Source of the DNA: Bacillus sp. 2205SS5-2
GTDB lineage: Bacteria > Bacillota > Bacilli > Bacillales > Bacillaceae_K
Length of the DNA stretch: 64,000 nt
Assembly (NCBI RefSeq): GCF_037024155.1
Contig: NZ_JAYKTS010000006.1
Span: 90,799-154,798 of the forward strand
Direction: 5' to 3'
Shown: in pieces, positions 25,409-33,307 of the stretch
Layout: each line of letters begins with the position of its first letter
Numbering within the stretch: position 1 is the stretch's first letter
Made by a program: the position numbers and the translations under genes
The notes under the pieces: model-generated
Seen by the model: the letters and a program-made list of their open reading frames with translations, nothing else
Told to the model about the DNA's origin: nothing
Databases searched by the model: none

Positions 25409-26725
25409 ATGAATGCCGTTATTATCGCTGTATTGGTCATGTTATTATTAAGTTTATTTCGCGTTAACGTTGTGTTGGCGCTTATTATTGGAGCGTTAGT
25501 AGGAGGAGTGACAGGAGGTTTATCGCTAGAAGAGACGGTCGCTGTTTTTTCAGAAGGTTTAGGAGGAGGGGCAACTATTGCCCTTAGTTATGCGCTTCTA
25601 GGTGGCTTTGCAGTAGCTATTTCTGCTACAGGTGTACCAAATGCCCTTGTGGAGGGCATGATGAAAATCGTTGGAAAAGAAAATTCATCACGCAAAAAAA
25701 AGTTAACCAAAGTGCTATTGATTTTATTGGTATTATTAATAGCAATTCTTTCTCAAAATGTCATTCCAATTCATATCGCCTTCATTCCGTTGTTAATTCC
25801 TACGCTGTTAAAAACGATGAACGAATTGAGCCTTGATCGTCGTTTAATGGCAACCGTATTAACATTCGGCTTAACGGCTCCATATATTTTATTACCTGTC
25901 GGATTTGGATTCATGTTTCATGAAATCATTGCCAGTAACATGGCGCAAAGTGGAATGGAAATCGCCTTAAATGACATTCCAAAAGCAATGATGATTCCTA
26001 CGGTCGGACTAATCGTTGGCTTGCTGATTGCTCTGTTTATATCTTATCGAAAACCAAGAACCTATCGAGAAGCTACACTTTCCAATGAAATAACCAAAGA
26101 AGTACATTCGAAAAAAAGAATTCTATTTGCCGCAATTTCTATTGTCGTGGCACTTGTATTTCAACTTCTATTCGAATCAATGATCATCGGGGCGCTTTCT
26201 GGATTGCTATTATTGTATGTGAGTGGTGCTGTTCCTTGGAGAAAAGCAGACGATTTGTTGACTGAAGGCATGAAAATGATGGCGTTCATCGGCTTCGTGA
26301 TGATTGCAGCAAATGGATTTGCAGCCGTGATTAAAGCAACAGGTGATGTAGAATCTTTAGTAGAAAACACAGCCTTCCTCATCGGTGATAACAAGACTGT
26401 TGCGGCCTTGTTAATGCTAATAGTTGGACTGGTTATTACCATGGGGATCGGATCTTCGTTTGCAACTATTCCTATTATTGCGACGATCTTTGTACCATTA
26501 GCGATTCAGCTAGGCTTTAGCCCGCTCGCTACAATTGTCATTATCGGGACAGCAGGAGCACTGGGGGATGCAGGTTCCCCGGCATCAGATAGTACCCTTG
26601 GGCCGACAGCGGGCTTGAATGCCGATAACCAACATAATCACATTTGGGACACCTGTGTACCAACTTTTCTCCACTTTAACCTTCCGCTCATTTTATTTGG
26701 GTGGGTGGGCGCAATTTTGCTGTAA
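25409..26725 (+). CDS. yuiF: YuiF, Na+/H+ antiporter-family (possible amino-acid) permease
   Basis: A 438-aa polytopic membrane protein with about ten to twelve segments, of the Na+/H+ antiporter (NhaC-like) superfamily. Characteristic stretches are SYALLGGFAVAISATG, SQNVIPIHIAFIPLLIP and GTAGALGDAGSPASDSTLGP. The B. subtilis relative has been proposed to move an amino acid rather than sodium, so the substrate is open. ATG 25409 follows AGGAG; the GTG at 25391 is a less likely alternative. No T-box or other leader was recognised upstream. Confidence 0.85.
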   Translation: MNAVIIAVLVMLLLSLFRVNVVLALIIGALVGGVTGGLSLEETVAVFSEGLGGGATIALSYALLGGFAVAISATGVPNALVEGMMKIVGKENSSRKKKLTKVLLILLVLLIAILSQNVIPIHIAFIPLLIPTLLKTMNELSLDRRLMATVLTFGLTAPYILLPVGFGFMFHEIIASNMAQSGMEIALNDIPKAMMIPTVGLIVGLLIALFISYRKPRTYREATLSNEITKEVHSKKRILFAAISIVVALVFQLLFESMIIGALSGLLLLYVSGAVPWRKADDLLTEGMKMMAFIGFVMIAANGFAAVIKATGDVESLVENTAFLIGDNKTVAALLMLIVGLVITMGIGSSFATIPIIATIFVPLAIQLGFSPLATIVIIGTAGALGDAGSPASDSTLGPTAGLNADNQHNHIWDTCVPTFLHFNLPLILFGWVGAILL

Positions 26726-26892
26726 GTTGACAAACTGAAAAGACAGTCAAATCGAGCCCGGTTTTCGGAAAAATTGATATATTAATATTCTATAATTATA
26801 GGAAAAAATCGTGGGTATCCGCATCTGCCCATGCTTTTCTTTTTCTTTTGCATACATAAGTAATGAGCCCGAAAATAGAAGGAGGTAACAGT

Positions 26893-27111
26893 ATGAATGA
26901 ACGTCGACCATATGGTGGATTTGGAAGAAGACCTTATGGATTTGGTGGAGGCCGATATTTCTTTGGAGGACCATTTATTGGAGGATTAGCAGGTGGCCTA
27001 GTAGGATCCGCTCTTTTTAGGCCAAGACCATACCCGTACTATGGAGGGTATGGAGGATATGGATATCCACCTTATTACGGTGGGGGTTACTACCCGTATC
27101 CTTATTATTAA
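26893..27111 (+). CDS. Gly/Tyr/Pro-rich small protein
   Basis: A 72-aa low-complexity protein. The N-terminal part is GFGRRPYGFGGGRYFFGGP, then a short hydrophobic Gly-rich stretch, then a Tyr/Pro/Gly tail ending YYPYPYY. It starts at an ATG with AAGGAGGT seven bases away, so translation is likely. Composition recalls spore coat or surface structural proteins, but no specific family is recognised. Tyr-rich proteins of this kind can be cross-linked. Confidence 0.65.
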   Translation: MNERRPYGGFGRRPYGFGGGRYFFGGPFIGGLAGGLVGSALFRPRPYPYYGGYGGYGYPPYYGGGYYPYPYY

Positions 27112-27253
27112 AGATTTCGGTACCCTTGTTGCAATAAAATGTAATAGATTGCGGATTCCTTAAGTTCGAAAAATATTTTGACTTAGAGAATACAAAAAGC
27201 TCTAAAATTAATCTTTAAAGCTGTACTACACTGCTGTAAAAGAATCTTTATAA

Positions 27254-27416
27254 ATGGCTCTATTCGTATACATTTTGGCTAAATCACCTGATTTTTGATT
27301 AAATCGCCCATTTCATTGTTATTTCCATCAAAAATAGACGAAATGATGCCCGAAACATAGCTATATCACCGTTTATAGACTGGTGCGAAAAGCAACAAAC
27401 TTTGCGGAAACAGCCT
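27254..27416 (-). repeat. dispersed repeat A, full-length
   Basis: Reverse copy between the Gly/Tyr-rich gene and the 128-bp tandem array; ends TTTGCGGAAACAGCCT. Confidence 0.85.
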
Positions 27417-27431
27417 TAAAAAAATATTGTG

Positions 27432-27461
27432 CCCTTTTCCATAGTGGAGAAGGGCTGTTTT
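27432..27461 (+). terminator. hairpin downstream of Gly/Tyr-rich gene
   Basis: Eleven-base-pair GCCCTTTTCCA/TGGAGAAGGGC stem with one wobble, followed by TGTTTT. Confidence 0.5.
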
Positions 27462-27500
27462 ATTGAGAAAAGAAGCTTGGGTTTTTAAAGTGGTTTTGGT

Positions 27501-27880
27501 GTTTAGCTCCAGGCGCCACCGGCTCGAGGTCATAAGCCAAGCCCTGTCATGAGGCAAAGAGCACGCCTCAGGCCAGTTCTTGTCTTATGCAGGTCGCCGG
27601 TGAGCGGGCGCCTTGCGCATATCTGTGTGTTTAGCTCCAGGCGCCACCGGCTCGAGGTCATAAGCCAAGCCCTGTCATGAGGCAAAGAGCGCGCCTCAGG
27701 CCAGTTCTTTTCTTATGCAGGTCGCCGGTGAGCGGGCGCCTTGCGCATATCTGTGTGTTTAACTCCAGGCGCCACCGGCTCGAGGTCATAAGCCAAGCCC
27801 TGTCATGAGGCAAAGAGCGCGCCTCAGGCCAGTTCTTTTCTTATGCAGGTCGCCGGTGAGCGGGCGCTTTGCGCATATCT
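27501..27880. repeat. GC-rich 128-bp tandem repeat, three units
   Basis: Three nearly identical 128-bp units start at 27501, 27629 and 27757; units 2 and 3 differ at only a few bases. Each unit is a folded element: outer arms GGCGCC...CATAAG pair with CTTATG...GGCGCC, and an inner GAGGC/GCCTC stem closes it. The last unit ends at the stop codon of the VOC gene. G+C is far above the surroundings. Single diverged copies occur at 56927-57020 and 62474-62590. Confidence 0.92.
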
Positions 27881-28269
27881 TATGTAGATATTTGCCAAGT
27901 TACGCCAAAGGGATCTTGAAGTCGGCCAAACATACTTCCCCAGAACATTTTTTCAAAGGGGATAAGGACTTTCCCTCTGGAGGATAGTGCTTGAAATGCG
28001 AGGTGTGCTTCCTCTACGGTCGGAAACACTAACGTCAATTCCATTGAATTTCCTATTTTCACCTCTTCTGTTATGGAATCAGCTATGAAAAATTTTTGAC
28101 CAGCGGCTTGAAGGACTAAGTGCATGATTTTCTCTTTGATATCCTCTTTTGCTTGTGGAGCATCGGCAAAGGTTTGAACACTAATAACCTTTCCTTTAAG
28201 TGCTTCCGCATAATAATTAGCCTGTTTCCTGGCATCATTTGAAAAAAGGTAGGGATATAGTTCTGCCAC
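27880..28269 (-). CDS. VOC superfamily (PhnB-like glyoxalase/bleomycin-resistance fold) protein
   Basis: A 129-aa protein of the PhnB-type vicinal-oxygen-chelate group. YLFSNDARKQANYYAEAL opens the fold and MFGRLQDPFGVTWQI closes it, both typical of PhnB-like proteins. These are usually metal- or small-molecule-binding proteins with unproven activity. GTG 28269 follows AAGGAGG; the 5' extension to 28347 is non-homologous. Its stop codon is formed at the edge of the tandem array. Confidence 0.82.
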   Translation of the reverse strand: MAELYPYLFSNDARKQANYYAEALKGKVISVQTFADAPQAKEDIKEKIMHLVLQAAGQKFFIADSITEEVKIGNSMELTLVFPTVEEAHLAFQALSSRGKVLIPFEKMFWGSMFGRLQDPFGVTWQIST

Positions 28270-28337
28270 GAGAAGGTCCTCCTTTTTGATTTTAGTCTGT
28301 CCGCAATTCGTCACAGCATCCCAAAAAAAGCTCGTCG

Positions 28338-28718
28338 TTATCGCCAACGAAGAGCAAGATTAACTTTGCAACAGTCTACATTTTCGTAATCCTTCAAAAA
28401 TACAATGGATAAACCATCAGGGTTATAACTAATCTTTGGTTGAGATTGCATGCCGATTGAAAGAACGAGGGAATTGACGGCATTTGAATCTGATTTTTGA
28501 GCGGCATCCATTAATTTATTTGAAAAGCTTTTTGAAACAATAATATTTTTCATTAATAGACGTGCATCTTCTATTAATGGTAATGACATCTCAGCCGATT
28601 TTTTAAATAGCTTCGTAGAAACGGGGGTGAAATCACGAGGGTAAAAGGGATAAACAGACTGGAATCTGGGGGGGAGGCTACGTTGAGTGGAAGGATAAAA
28701 GGGATGATAACGATACAT
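28338..28718 (-). CDS. YuzC-like spore protein candidate
   Basis: A 126-aa protein. The N-terminus is rich in Tyr, Pro and Arg (MYRYHPFYPSTQRSLPPRF), followed by a helical middle and a beta-rich C-terminus ending CCKVNLALRWR with a CC pair. GAGGTGAC lies upstream of the ATG. Position next to yuxO and the style of the N-terminus suggest the spore-associated YuzC of B. subtilis, but I cannot verify identity from sequence alone. Confidence 0.6.
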   Translation of the reverse strand: MYRYHPFYPSTQRSLPPRFQSVYPFYPRDFTPVSTKLFKKSAEMSLPLIEDARLLMKNIIVSKSFSNKLMDAAQKSDSNAVNSLVLSIGMQSQPKISYNPDGLSIVFLKDYENVDCCKVNLALRWR

Positions 28719-28916
28719 AAAACAGTCACCTCGGATTGTTATTTAGGTCGACCCTATAATACAAAATATGTATGATGCTAGGGCGGTATGTCAATTCAGA
28801 TTTTCCAAAATAAAAGTGTTCTTTCTTTTCTAAAATGAATGGATATTCATTGACGAATCTACCAATAAAAGGGTAAAACTAATATGTACATAAAAAAGTC
28901 AAATGGAGGGGAAAAA

Positions 28917-29300
28917 ATGAATTTAGAAAACACATTAATCTCGGGACTTGGAATAGAATTACTGAGTGTTGAGAAAGGGAAGATTATTGCGACGATGCCA
29001 GTAGATGAGCGAACTCGTCAGCCATTAGGTTACTTACATGGAGGGGCATCTGTTGCTCTTGCTGAAACGGTCGCAAGCTTAGGGGCTATTCAATTAATTG
29101 ATCAAGAAAAAGAAATTTGCTTTGGACTGGAAATAAACGCAAATCATATTAAAGCAAAACGAGAGGGAATCGTGACGGCAACTGGAACTATTGTTCATCA
29201 AGGAAAAACAACTATGGTATGGGACATTCAAATTCGTGATGAACAAGAACAACTTATCTGTACATCAAGATGCACGATGGCGGTTGTTCCAAAACGGTAA
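28917..29300 (+). CDS. menI: YuxO, hotdog thioesterase (DHNA-CoA thioesterase MenI type)
   Basis: A 127-aa hotdog-fold thioesterase of the PaaI/YuxO group. LGYLHGGASVALAETVAS carries the HGG motif and the catalytic Glu. B. subtilis YuxO acts as a 1,4-dihydroxy-2-naphthoyl-CoA thioesterase in menaquinone synthesis, and the close resemblance and synteny support that role. ATG 28917 follows GGAGGGG. In B. subtilis I recall comA-comP-comX-comQ next to it; those are absent here. Confidence 0.85.
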   Translation: MNLENTLISGLGIELLSVEKGKIIATMPVDERTRQPLGYLHGGASVALAETVASLGAIQLIDQEKEICFGLEINANHIKAKREGIVTATGTIVHQGKTTMVWDIQIRDEQEQLICTSRCTMAVVPKR

Positions 29301-29507
29301 GGTTTTCTTTCGGAATCTGATGGTAATTTCATGACCATGAGTAAATAGGATTTTCCAACATCTATGATGAATATACTGAGCAGAACTAAGGGGAAATAAT
29401 TGCACTTAGCAAGGGGCTATTTAATACAGTGCCAGAAAAGGCGAGTCATTCCTATTGTAATCTCACAGGAGGAATAACCAGTCGACCTTTCATGAACTTG
29501 TTTCAAA

Positions 29508-29655
29508 AGGGCTGTTTTTGCAAAAATTGTGGCTTTTCGAAGTAGTCCTCAATTTGTGATGAAGAATGACTTTGGGCATCATTTCGCTTATTTTTAACTC
29601 GAAATGAGGAAAAAAAAGTGTGTTTCCATCTGTTTTTATAGGCTAAAAGAATTTT
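29508..29655 (+). repeat. dispersed repeat, subtype C
   Basis: Left end AGGGCTGTTTTTGC; interior shared with 42853-43016 (GTGATGAAGAATG, CGAAATGAGGA, GTGTTTCCATCT). The right end is decayed. Confidence 0.7.
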
Positions 29656-29760
29656 CGAAAAATAAACTATACTTGAAAGAGCATGCATGCTTCTAGATGA
29701 ATCATATTGATAACTAGAAAAAATATCGCCTAGAATTGATCTATGTTGTCATTATAATTA

Positions 29761-29800
29761 ACAGAAAACGGCTCACTAGGTGTGAGCCGTTTTCTGTTTT
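29761..29800. terminator. strong hairpin downstream of mrpG
   Basis: Perfect 16-bp stem (ACAGAAAACGGCTCAC and complement), loop TAGGT, with T runs on both strands. It most likely terminates the mrp operon, about 160 bases past mrpG. Confidence 0.7.
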
Positions 29801-29873
29801 TAAAACTAGTATTAACTGACTCCAATAAATCCTCTTCAAGTCTTACTGTTTTGAATTGGTCTAGACTATGTTC

Positions 29874-29941
29874 GAGAATAATGAGTCAATAAAGCTCTAT
29901 ATAGTTCAGCGAATCATTCGCTGAAAAATGAATTATTCTCA
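29874..29941. other. nested hairpin in the mrp 3' region
   Basis: An inner ten-base-pair TTCAGCGAAT/ATTCGCTGAA hairpin is enclosed by GAGAATAA...TTATTCTC arms. It would be part of the mrp mRNA 3' untranslated region; function unknown. Confidence 0.35.
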
Positions 29942-29956
29942 GCTGATAGTCCCACT

Positions 29957-30325
29957 TTATAAGCTATCTTTTTCTTGTTGTTTTTTTAATTGTAAATCAT
30001 CCCGAACACTTTTCTCCCATAACGGCACTCCTGAATTATAAGCTGCTCGGGATATTAAGTGTCCCGACACAGGCGCGGTTATGAAAATAAATCCAATACC
30101 GAGGATTACTCTCGAATTGAAATGTCCTTCGGTTACATAAAAGAACAAAAAGGTCCCCAGTAGAATACACATGACACCAAGCGTAGCGCTTTTAGAGGCA
30201 GCATGGTTCCGCGTATAGACATCCGGTAAACGAATTAGTCCAAAAGCCGTGACAAGTGTTAAAAAGGCACCAACAATCAAAAAGAATCCAATGAAAATGC
30301 TAATGATGGTCTCGATCACGTTCAA
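29957..30325 (-). CDS. mrpG: MrpG, Na+/H+ antiporter subunit G
   Basis: A 122-aa membrane protein with three hydrophobic segments and a polar tail. The family block GLIRLPDVYTRNHAASKSATLG is intact. It is the last of seven subunits of the Mrp complex, which exports Na+ in exchange for protons and needs all subunits. The TTG start at 30325 lies inside the mrpF coding region with AAAGGGG six bases before it, so it overlaps mrpF by 26 bp. Confidence 0.92.
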   Translation of the reverse strand: MNVIETIISIFIGFFLIVGAFLTLVTAFGLIRLPDVYTRNHAASKSATLGVMCILLGTFLFFYVTEGHFNSRVILGIGFIFITAPVSGHLISRAAYNSGVPLWEKSVRDDLQLKKQQEKDSL

Positions 30326-30587
30326 TAATCGCCCCTTTCTCTAAAAATTTAGAAAAGGCAACTGTCCCAATAAAGGCAAGAATTCCAAGCAAAAGAATCA
30401 CTTCTAAGAACGCATGCGTATGAAGGAGCATCGAAATCAAGGCAACGAGCGCCACCAAATTGATTCCAATTGCATCAAGTGCGACGACTCTATCTGGAAT
30501 GGAGGGGCCCTTAATCACTCGATAGATTAGTCCTAGCATCGAAAGAGATACCGCGAGTAAAGAGATTTGAATTATTACTTCAAGCAT
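30300..30587 (-). CDS. mrpF: MrpF, Na+/H+ antiporter subunit F
   Basis: A 95-aa protein with three membrane segments. Family motifs RVIKGPSIPDRVVALDAIGIN and FIGTVAFSKFLEKG are present. Its ATG overlaps the mrpE stop (TAATG), indicating translational coupling. A small hydrophobic subunit of the Mrp complex. Confidence 0.92.
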   Translation of the reverse strand: MLEVIIQISLLAVSLSMLGLIYRVIKGPSIPDRVVALDAIGINLVALVALISMLLHTHAFLEVILLLGILAFIGTVAFSKFLEKGAIIERDRDHH

Positions 30588-31063
30588 TACCGAGTCACCT
30601 CCATGATCGCTTTTTCAAACGTATTTCGTATGCTATTAATTGCTTCATCGACATCGTCGACATCGATTGCGTGCACGTATAAGATTTTATTATCGGCTGA
30701 AATATCCATGACAAGGGTCCCTGGTGTCAGCGTAATTAAGTTAGCAAGAATCGTAATTTCCCAATCACTCGTTAACTTTGTTGGGAATGCGAAAATGCCA
30801 GGCTTAATATTTAACTTCGGTCTTAAAATCGTTTTTAAAACCGAAATGTTGGATAGTATTAATTCTCTTAAAAAGATGAAGAAAAGCTGTAAAACAGCAA
30901 TAAAACGAATCAAGTAAAACCGAGAATTGAAAAAGCGACGGAATGCAGCAATAACGATGAGCCCTATTAAATACCCTATGATAAATTTTTGTGCCGTAAA
31001 TGACACGGTTAGGAACATCCATAAAAATGCGAGTACAAAGTTTAATAAAATTTGAAAGGCCAT
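30587..31063 (-). CDS. mrpE: MrpE, Na+/H+ antiporter subunit E
   Basis: A 158-aa subunit with N-terminal membrane segments and a cytoplasmic C-terminal domain. ANLITLTPGTLVMDISADNK is the recognisable family block. It starts six bases after the mrpD stop, with AAAGGAG near the end of mrpD. Confidence 0.92.
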   Translation of the reverse strand: MAFQILLNFVLAFLWMFLTVSFTAQKFIIGYLIGLIVIAAFRRFFNSRFYLIRFIAVLQLFFIFLRELILSNISVLKTILRPKLNIKPGIFAFPTKLTSDWEITILANLITLTPGTLVMDISADNKILYVHAIDVDDVDEAINSIRNTFEKAIMEVTR

Positions 31064-31069
31064 ACAACA

Positions 31070-32551
31070 CTACTCCTTTAAGACGGCTTGTATATAGATT
31101 TTAGGGTCTATTAATACATCCGTGGCTTGAATCATTAGTGGACGAAGGAAGTCTGCACTTAATCCGTACAAAACGGCGAGTAGCACGAGAACGGCTCCTG
31201 GAGCCCATAAGTAAGGAATATTGGTCTCTTTTTTCACTTCATATTCTTTCGGCTCACCCCAAAAACCGTTGATGAAAATCTTCATCACAGAATAGAGAAC
31301 AAATAAGCTAGAAAGCAGAACCACTCCCGCTGCTACATAATGTTCTGCCTCCATAGCTCCGCGGATGATTAAAAGTTTCCCAACAAATCCACTAAAAGGT
31401 GGAATGCCTGCTAAACATAAGGTAGCTACAAAAAACGACCAGGCTAGTAGAGGATATTGTTTAATCATACCGCCCATTTGGCGTAAATTACTCGTCCCGC
31501 TAATGGTTACCATCACACCAATGAGTAAAAATAAAGCTGCTTTTACTAACATGTCATGAAGTAGGTAATAGACAGAGCCTTGAAGCGATGTTTCGGTATT
31601 CACGGCAATTCCTAATACAATGACCCCTACAGCAATAATGACATTATAGATAATGATTTTCTTGACATCCCAATAAGCAATGGCACCAATAATACCCGCA
31701 ATAATGGTTGCGATAGCGAGCCATAGTAACAAAGTGTGCGTGAAGTTCGTATCGATATGAAAGAAGAGCGTAAACGTTCGTAGGATAGAATAAACGCCCA
31801 CCTTCGTTAACAATGCCCCAAACAGCGCGAGAACCGGTATGGGAGGGGCAAAATAAGAACCCGGAAGCCAAAAGTAAAGAGGAAAAATAGCTCCCTTTAA
31901 GCCAAATACGATTAGAAACAACATCGCAATAACGGTAATGATTCCAGGTTGATTCAATTCGGTAATTCGTTGAGATATATGGGCCATATTGAGTGTACCG
32001 ACAACGGAATAGAGGTACGCGACTGCTACAACAAACAAAGCAGAAGATATGACATTCACTAAAATGTATTTAATGGATTCTCGAAGCTGAATTTGTGTAC
32101 CTCCCAAAACGAGCAACACATAGGAAGACATTAGCATCACTTCAAAAAAGACGAATAAATTGAAGATATCACCGGTTGTAAACGCACCATTAATTCCTAC
32201 TAGTAGGAATTGGATAATTGGATAATAGTAGAATTTTTCACGAGATTCACCAATCGATTTGAAGGAATAAACCAGAACTAAGAATGTGATGATACTCGTC
32301 GTTAACACGAGTAAGGCTGATAAAGGGTCAGACACAAGGGTAATTCCAAAAGGTGCCTCCCAACTTCCAACGTTCACGGTTTGAATCCCTTCATTATATA
32401 CAGTATTTAATAAAATAACGGCGGTAAAAACAGATCCGCCAGTTGAAAAAAGAGAAATCCATTTCTGCGCGCCAATCCACTTTCCAAGAAACATAAGCAA
32501 GATTGCTGTTAAAAGAGGGATGAGGATTGGGAGTATTAATAAGTTAGTCAT
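31070..32551 (-). CDS. mrpD: MrpD, Na+/H+ antiporter subunit D (NuoM/N-like)
   Basis: A 493-aa polytopic protein homologous to the NuoM/NuoN proton-translocating subunits of complex I. Key pieces are [14 protein letters not shown] (the conserved Glu), [22 protein letters not shown] (conserved Lys) and [14 protein letters not shown] chose ATG 32551 because MrpD proteins normally begin directly with the [10 protein letters not shown] segment; ATG 32560 is an alternative. It overlaps mrpC by 8 bp. Confidence 0.93.
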   Translation of the reverse strand: MTNLLILPILIPLLTAILLMFLGKWIGAQKWISLFSTGGSVFTAVILLNTVYNEGIQTVNVGSWEAPFGITLVSDPLSALLVLTTSIITFLVLVYSFKSIGESREKFYYYPIIQFLLVGINGAFTTGDIFNLFVFFEVMLMSSYVLLVLGGTQIQLRESIKYILVNVISSALFVVAVAYLYSVVGTLNMAHISQRITELNQPGIITVIAMLFLIVFGLKGAIFPLYFWLPGSYFAPPIPVLALFGALLTKVGVYSILRTFTLFFHIDTNFTHTLLLWLAIATIIAGIIGAIAYWDVKKIIIYNVIIAVGVIVLGIAVNTETSLQGSVYYLLHDMLVKAALFLLIGVMVTISGTSNLRQMGGMIKQYPLLAWSFFVATLCLAGIPPFSGFVGKLLIIRGAMEAEHYVAAGVVLLSSLFVLYSVMKIFINGFWGEPKEYEVKKETNIPYLWAPGAVLVLLAVLYGLSADFLRPLMIQATDVLIDPKIYIQAVLKE

Positions 32552-32885
32552 TTCCTTCATTTCCTCTCATTTGATCCATATTGTCTGTGCCGATCTCTTG
32601 GTAGGCACGGTAAGCAAGTACCAAGAAAAAGGATGTAACACCAAAACTGATAACGATTGCAGTTAAGATAAGTGCCTGTGGTAAAGGGTCAACATAGGAA
32701 GGTGCATGTTCTCCAAGAAGTGGAGCAGCTCCCTCTTTTAATCCCCCCATTGTTAAGATCAGTAGGTGAGCGCCATGACTTAAAAGTCCTGTCCCAATAA
32801 TAATCCGAAGTAGGCTTTTGGATAAAATTAAGTAGGTGGCGCTCATAAATAAAATTCCAATGACAATAGACATTAATATTTCCAT
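32544..32885 (-). CDS. mrpC: MrpC, Na+/H+ antiporter subunit C (NuoK-like)
   Basis: A 113-aa NuoK-like subunit with three membrane segments. [15 protein letters not shown] and [17 protein letters not shown] are the conserved blocks. The start overlaps the mrpB stop by one base. Confidence 0.93.
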   Translation of the reverse strand: MEILMSIVIGILFMSATYLILSKSLLRIIIGTGLLSHGAHLLILTMGGLKEGAAPLLGEHAPSYVDPLPQALILTAIVISFGVTSFFLVLAYRAYQEIGTDNMDQMRGNEGND

Positions 32886-33307
32886 TATTCACTCTCTCCA
32901 ATCGTTTGAATAATCGTCATCGTAACCCCAATGACGACTAGGTACACGCCCGTATCAAAGATGACAGCGGTATGAAGGGATTGCTTACCTAGTAATGGAA
33001 GATGAAAATCATTAAATGCATGAGTTAAGAACGGTACATCGAACAATAGGGCTCCTGTTCCGGTTCCAACGGAGAGCAGTAATCCTATCGCCGTCATGAT
33101 CTTATAGTCAATCGGTAAAATATACGCAACCGTTTTGATATCATAAGCAAGTAGCAACAAGACGAGCGCTCCAGATGTCATCAATCCACCAATAAACCCT
33201 CCACCAGGATAATAATGACCCGCAAAGAAAAGTTGTATGGAAAATAAAATGATCATAAAGGCTGCGATCGTCGTGACGGTTTGAAGAATCACATCATTGG
33301 TTTTCAT
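32885..33307 (-). CDS. mrpB: MrpB, Na+/H+ antiporter subunit B
   Basis: A 140-aa subunit with four membrane segments. The block [21 protein letters not shown] is diagnostic of MrpB and of the fused C-terminal MrpA region. Its ATG overlaps the mrpA stop by four bases (ATGA), so translation is coupled. Confidence 0.93.
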   Translation of the reverse strand: MKTNDVILQTVTTIAAFMIILFSIQLFFAGHYYPGGGFIGGLMTSGALVLLLLAYDIKTVAYILPIDYKIMTAIGLLLSVGTGTGALLFDVPFLTHAFNDFHLPLLGKQSLHTAVIFDTGVYLVVIGVTMTIIQTIGESE

